Under the pieces are notes generated by a model that had not been told where the DNA came from, made no database searches, and saw nothing but the letters and a program-made list of their open reading frames with translations. From contig JAIBCB010000001.1 of NCBI GenBank assembly GCA_019694355.1, positions 1 to 64,000 of the forward strand: DNA of 64,000 nt, written 5' to 3'. The DNA is from Pyrinomonadaceae bacterium. Lineage in GTDB: Bacteria > Acidobacteriota > Blastocatellia > Pyrinomonadales > Pyrinomonadaceae. Of the stretch, positions 62,701 to 64,000 are shown piece after piece. The position numbers and the translations under genes are program-made. Positions within the stretch are counted from its first letter, which is position 1, and each line of letters opens with the position of its first letter.

Positions 62701-62912
62701 TCGACGAAGTCAGTTATATCGGTGGTCTCTAGTTTAATCCCCTTTGCATCGGAGTAGTAATCTATAATCTCCTTGCTCAGGTAACATTTCTCATCTGTAA
62801 CGGAGGCTCCCGAACCGAGAAAAAGAATCGTTTCACCAGTTGCGATTTTGGGAAAGACTAAAGTTTCGAGCCGGTGCAGGTCGTCGCCTTGCAATGAGAG
62901 TATATGTTGCAT
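59760..62912 (-). CDS. SIR2-STAND protein, candidate antiphage NADase/sensor
   Basis: The 1050-residue product has an N-terminal SIR2-like domain (about 25-265): FLGSGASVTDE near 31, ITTNYDLL (113-120), YVKLNG (158-163) and VGYSYSD (206-212). A P-loop ATPase follows with Walker A EGSFGTGKSTLGYR (374-387), a SIVLLFNGIE strand that may stand in for Walker B, and FLASIREN, as in STAND/AAA-like sensors. The C-terminal 550 residues are helical, with TPR-like stretches. SIR2-STAND proteins (Avs5, and SIR2 effectors such as DSR and ThsA) degrade NAD+ after phage sensing. Position 162 is Asn where the family His is expected. The gene is AT-richer than its surroundings, without an obvious ribosome site before the ATG, next to a toxin-antitoxin pair and between repeats. 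No partner effector gene is seen. Confidence 0.85.
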   Translation of the reverse strand: MQHILSLQGDDLHRLETLVFPKIATGETILFLGSGASVTDEKCYLSKEIIDYYSDAKGIKLETTDITDFVDTLSATPDFNRDEFDEYVAMLLKKLKVSDTHKVIAATPWKEIITTNYDLLIESAFSAVEGTTQESLKCTPIRDASSYNYRPANDEVKYVKLNGCLSDKKRYKFVFSSKDFERSKKFYTGVLRSLENLSPQINFLSVGYSYSDAFAKRLLERFDKINFRHKKWLFSLDPFVEDARLDYFASQRICVVRALAKDFFEAYRVWEEANTKNYNARRNTILRTPEKRSFNVSAQVRKRLEGNILQLVEGNSFRKITANDYYLGEEPNFHIVQENLDVLKETQISRVSKKVKELILAAPGETIVPTLALEGSFGTGKSTLGYRVVSRLIYDPEISCVAFEIIDATKLTSPDLKELFDRSNAKSIVLLFNGIEIDHAFKSLVRLRNQLSIEQFSEFQIIFLASIRENILAQFLKEHEYKNFHLLNVDSPLSEQEADDLVDKLQEARLVDYRDAQEKRQLVNQVVSEFDGDSLVALIGLLAHGSHYQFIRNAYDQLNDNAKKVFLFTSLLYRFGILMPASVLRRLIDISWDDFLKEIIPYNFKNFVTRVETAVQGSDPDLFYKTRHKIISEKLVNTLLPDEDSRLAQYEFLLRKLPDTHFCAELSVDLLKALRHTGDLSMDKIDRLFDVCAEQFDEDTQFNLHYAINLQHRQTEAAYKRALSRITYAESFLEQRNHRLIHRKALLHYHLAKFYYLSDSADARNAPTHVDSAEDFFEIKVILDPFSSYSYVDYVRFEVWKLKTLTLSPHEVLRQRIKIEELLDQAERAVFDDLASIQRVKAEYLQTCDRSSAKDGEYEKFLEDLSDDTEQRQYGLILSYYYYQNDSSKVKEIIEDLEEYQYLDDVSRIMFRHLGRNLYRLENRFKFMEIVRKHPFLERTEPARYYYFLYINEIYNGHFDSAYEFLSTLRSKVGFLNPELHEIWREDSTGKPKVFVGRAFLKNGRFRKIYISEIHKAFDLRLKENITFKVQQDYRVNLQFHLSGVKAYTL

Positions 62913-63040
62913 ACTTATAGAATTTTCAGGATGTCCTCAAGAAGTTTTAGTTCGAGCTGCGTGTCTTGAGCAAAGCAATAAATCCCCCTACGTTCTCTCC
63001 TGCGACAAAAATGGTGGTACATTCGGGGCAGAAAAGCAAG

Positions 63041-63066
63041 AAGCCTCGTCGATTGAACGAGGGCTT
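63041..63066 (-). terminator. Possible hairpin terminator between groEL and the SIR2 gene
   Basis: AAGCCTCGT (63041-63049) pairs with ACGAGGGCTT (63057-63066), with one bulge, around CGATTGA. On either strand a short T-rich run follows. It could end the groEL transcript before the accessory island; the T-run is weak. Confidence 0.4.
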
Positions 63067-63150
63067 TTGGTGGTTTCGAGTTTTTGCGCGGACAGTAGTT
63101 GCGCCCGTACTGCCGTGCGGGCTGCCGACACGAACGGGAACCTGACATAC

Positions 63151-63181
63151 TGACCGCCCGCTGACGCAGGCGGTTCTGACT
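63151..63181. repeat. Copy of the 36-bp repeat unit near groEL
   Basis: TGACCGCCCGCTGACGCAGG then CGGTTCTGACT repeats 5531-5561 with one change (A to T). With 58923-58953 in inverse orientation it brackets the HigBA-SIR2 segment, giving inverted copies on either side. Confidence 0.88.
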
Positions 63182-63295
63182 GGTCGAATGCAGGGTACGG
63201 AATGCGGACGGGGCAGGCGGGAGGCCCGCGTTCCGGTCGCATTCCGCACTTCGGTACACAGAACGCCGATGGGCAGAGAACCACCGCTCGGGAAA

Positions 63296-63356
63296 ATGCG
63301 GAATTCGGAATGCGGAATGAGGAAAGAAATCCGCAATCCGCATTCCGCATTCCGAA
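63296..63356. repeat. Heptamer palindrome of GCGGAAT units
   Basis: Left arm ATGCGGAATTCGGAATGCGG (63296 on) and right arm CCGCATTCCGCATTCCG (to 63356) are inverse copies made of 7-bp units, around AGGAAAGAAAT. It lies 7 bases after the groEL stop. The unit is the same as in the rhs relic array at 2499-2540. Confidence 0.88.
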
Positions 63357-63362
63357 ATGGAA

Positions 63363-64000
63363 TTACATACCCATGCCCATGCCGCCCATGCCGCCGCCGG
63401 GCATACCCATTTCGGGTTTGTCCTCGGGGATATCGGCGATCATAGCCTCGGTGGTGAGCATAAGGCCTGCGATGGAGGCCGCGTTCTGCAGAGCGGTGCG
63501 TGTGACCTTTGCGGGGTCAATGACGCCTGCGGAGACGAGGTCTTCGTAGGTTTCGGTCGCAGCGTTGAAGCCGAACGAATCCTTGCCGCCTTCGCGAACC
63601 TTGCCGACAACGACGGCGCCTTCCTGGCCTGCGTTGGCAGCGATCTGGCGAAGAGGTTCTTCGATAGCACGACGAACGATGTTGATGCCGACGGTCTCGT
63701 CCTCATCATCACCGGTCAGGTTGTCGAGTGCCTTTGCAGCACGCACAAGAGCGACGCCGCCGCCAGCGACGATGCCTTCTTCGACAGCCGCACGCGTTGC
63801 GTGCATCGCATCTTCGACGCGAGCCTTCTTCTCCTTCATCTCGGTCTCGGTAGCAGCACCGACCTTGATGACGGCGACGCCGCCGACGAGCTTTGCGAGA
63901 CGCTCCTGGAGCTTCTCACGGTCGTAGTCGGATGAAGTTTCCTCGATCTGCGTGCGGATCTGCTTGACGCGGCCGTCAATGGCCTCGCCCGAACCTGCAC
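63363..64000 (-). CDS. groL: 60 kDa chaperonin GroEL, C-terminal part (runs off right edge)
   Basis: The frame is open from the right edge to the stop at 63363 and gives the last 212 residues of GroEL. It reads [62 protein letters not shown] with [11 protein letters not shown], the [21 protein letters not shown] segment, and the flexible tail [11 protein letters not shown]. This forms the equatorial domain of the chaperonin ring. The 5' part and any groES lie beyond the window. Confidence 0.97.
   Translation of the reverse strand, partial: AGSGEAIDGRVKQIRTQIEETSSDYDREKLQERLAKLVGGVAVIKVGAATETEMKEKKARVEDAMHATRAAVEEGIVAGGGVALVRAAKALDNLTGDDEDETVGINIVRRAIEEPLRQIAANAGQEGAVVVGKVREGGKDSFGFNAATETYEDLVSAGVIDPAKVTRTALQNAASIAGLMLTTEAMIADIPEDKPEMGMPGGGMGGMGMGM

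Overview
The window reads as a chromosomal piece of an Acidobacteriota-like bacterium, probably of the Blastocatellia/Pyrinomonadales type. This is an inference from gene content: an Oar-like TonB-dependent receptor with a carboxypeptidase-regulatory N-terminus, a secretin carrying a C-terminal cohesin-like domain, DUF4139, DUF4344 and DUF5666 secreted proteins, anchored FecR-like proteins and Rhs fragments. No rRNA is present. The only tRNA is tRNA-Gln(CTG). Most of the window is ordinary, densely packed housekeeping DNA; accessory character is concentrated at 1-3.1 kb, 22.8-23.7 kb and 57.7-63.4 kb.

Layout. 1-3.1 kb: the start of a lipoprotein gene, broken Rhs fragments with two intact small secreted-protein genes between them, and short-period repeats. 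3.1-9.7 kb (minus): DUF4139 protein, sucC, DUF4344 metallopeptidase, pepA, smpB. 9.7-13 kb (plus): tRNA-Gln, thioesterase, small membrane protein, UvrD/PcrA helicase. 13-17.3 kb (minus): the classic rplM-rpsI-rpsB-tsf-pyrH-frr translation cluster, ending in a strong terminator. 17.5-22.8 kb: NUDIX hydrolase, coaBC, family 4 uracil-DNA glycosylase, isoaspartyl peptidase, cinA. 22.8-23.7 kb: gene-free repeat block. 23.7-26.2 kb (minus): a family of related secreted proteins. 26.4-30.8 kb (plus): secretin, two pseudopilins and a PilM-like ATPase, translationally coupled. 30.9-37.3 kb: ECF sigma, zinc-finger anti-sigma, bactofilin-like protein, DUF5666 protein, Oar-like receptor. 37.5-41.2 kb (minus): two UDP-sugar enzymes and two FecR-like secreted proteins. 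41.6-43.9 kb: xylose-type binding lipoprotein, ROK kinase, small protein. 44.1-52.5 kb: rimP-nusA-infB-rbfA-nrnA, then FkbM methyltransferase, cobO and pgpA. 52.5-57.7 kb: corA, an ABC-2 exporter pair, GlsB-like protein, a CAP-domain protein and hypotheticals. 57.7-63.4 kb: a repeat-bounded accessory island with a HigB/HigA-like pair and a 1050-residue SIR2-STAND protein. The right edge holds the 3' end of groEL.

The most interesting protein is the SIR2-STAND gene (59760-62912). It has the architecture of an NAD-consuming antiphage sensor, is visibly AT-richer than its neighbours, lies next to a toxin-antitoxin pair between repeats, and has Asn where SIR2 enzymes normally have the catalytic His.

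The most interesting non-coding signal is a set of long palindromes whose arms are built from 7-9 bp tandem units. One lies in frame inside coaBC, one between tsf and pyrH, one in the coaBC leader over its ribosome binding site, and others near cinA, groEL and the Rhs fragments. A roughly 340-bp composite repeat occurs twice (23.25-23.6 kb and 58.06-58.4 kb).
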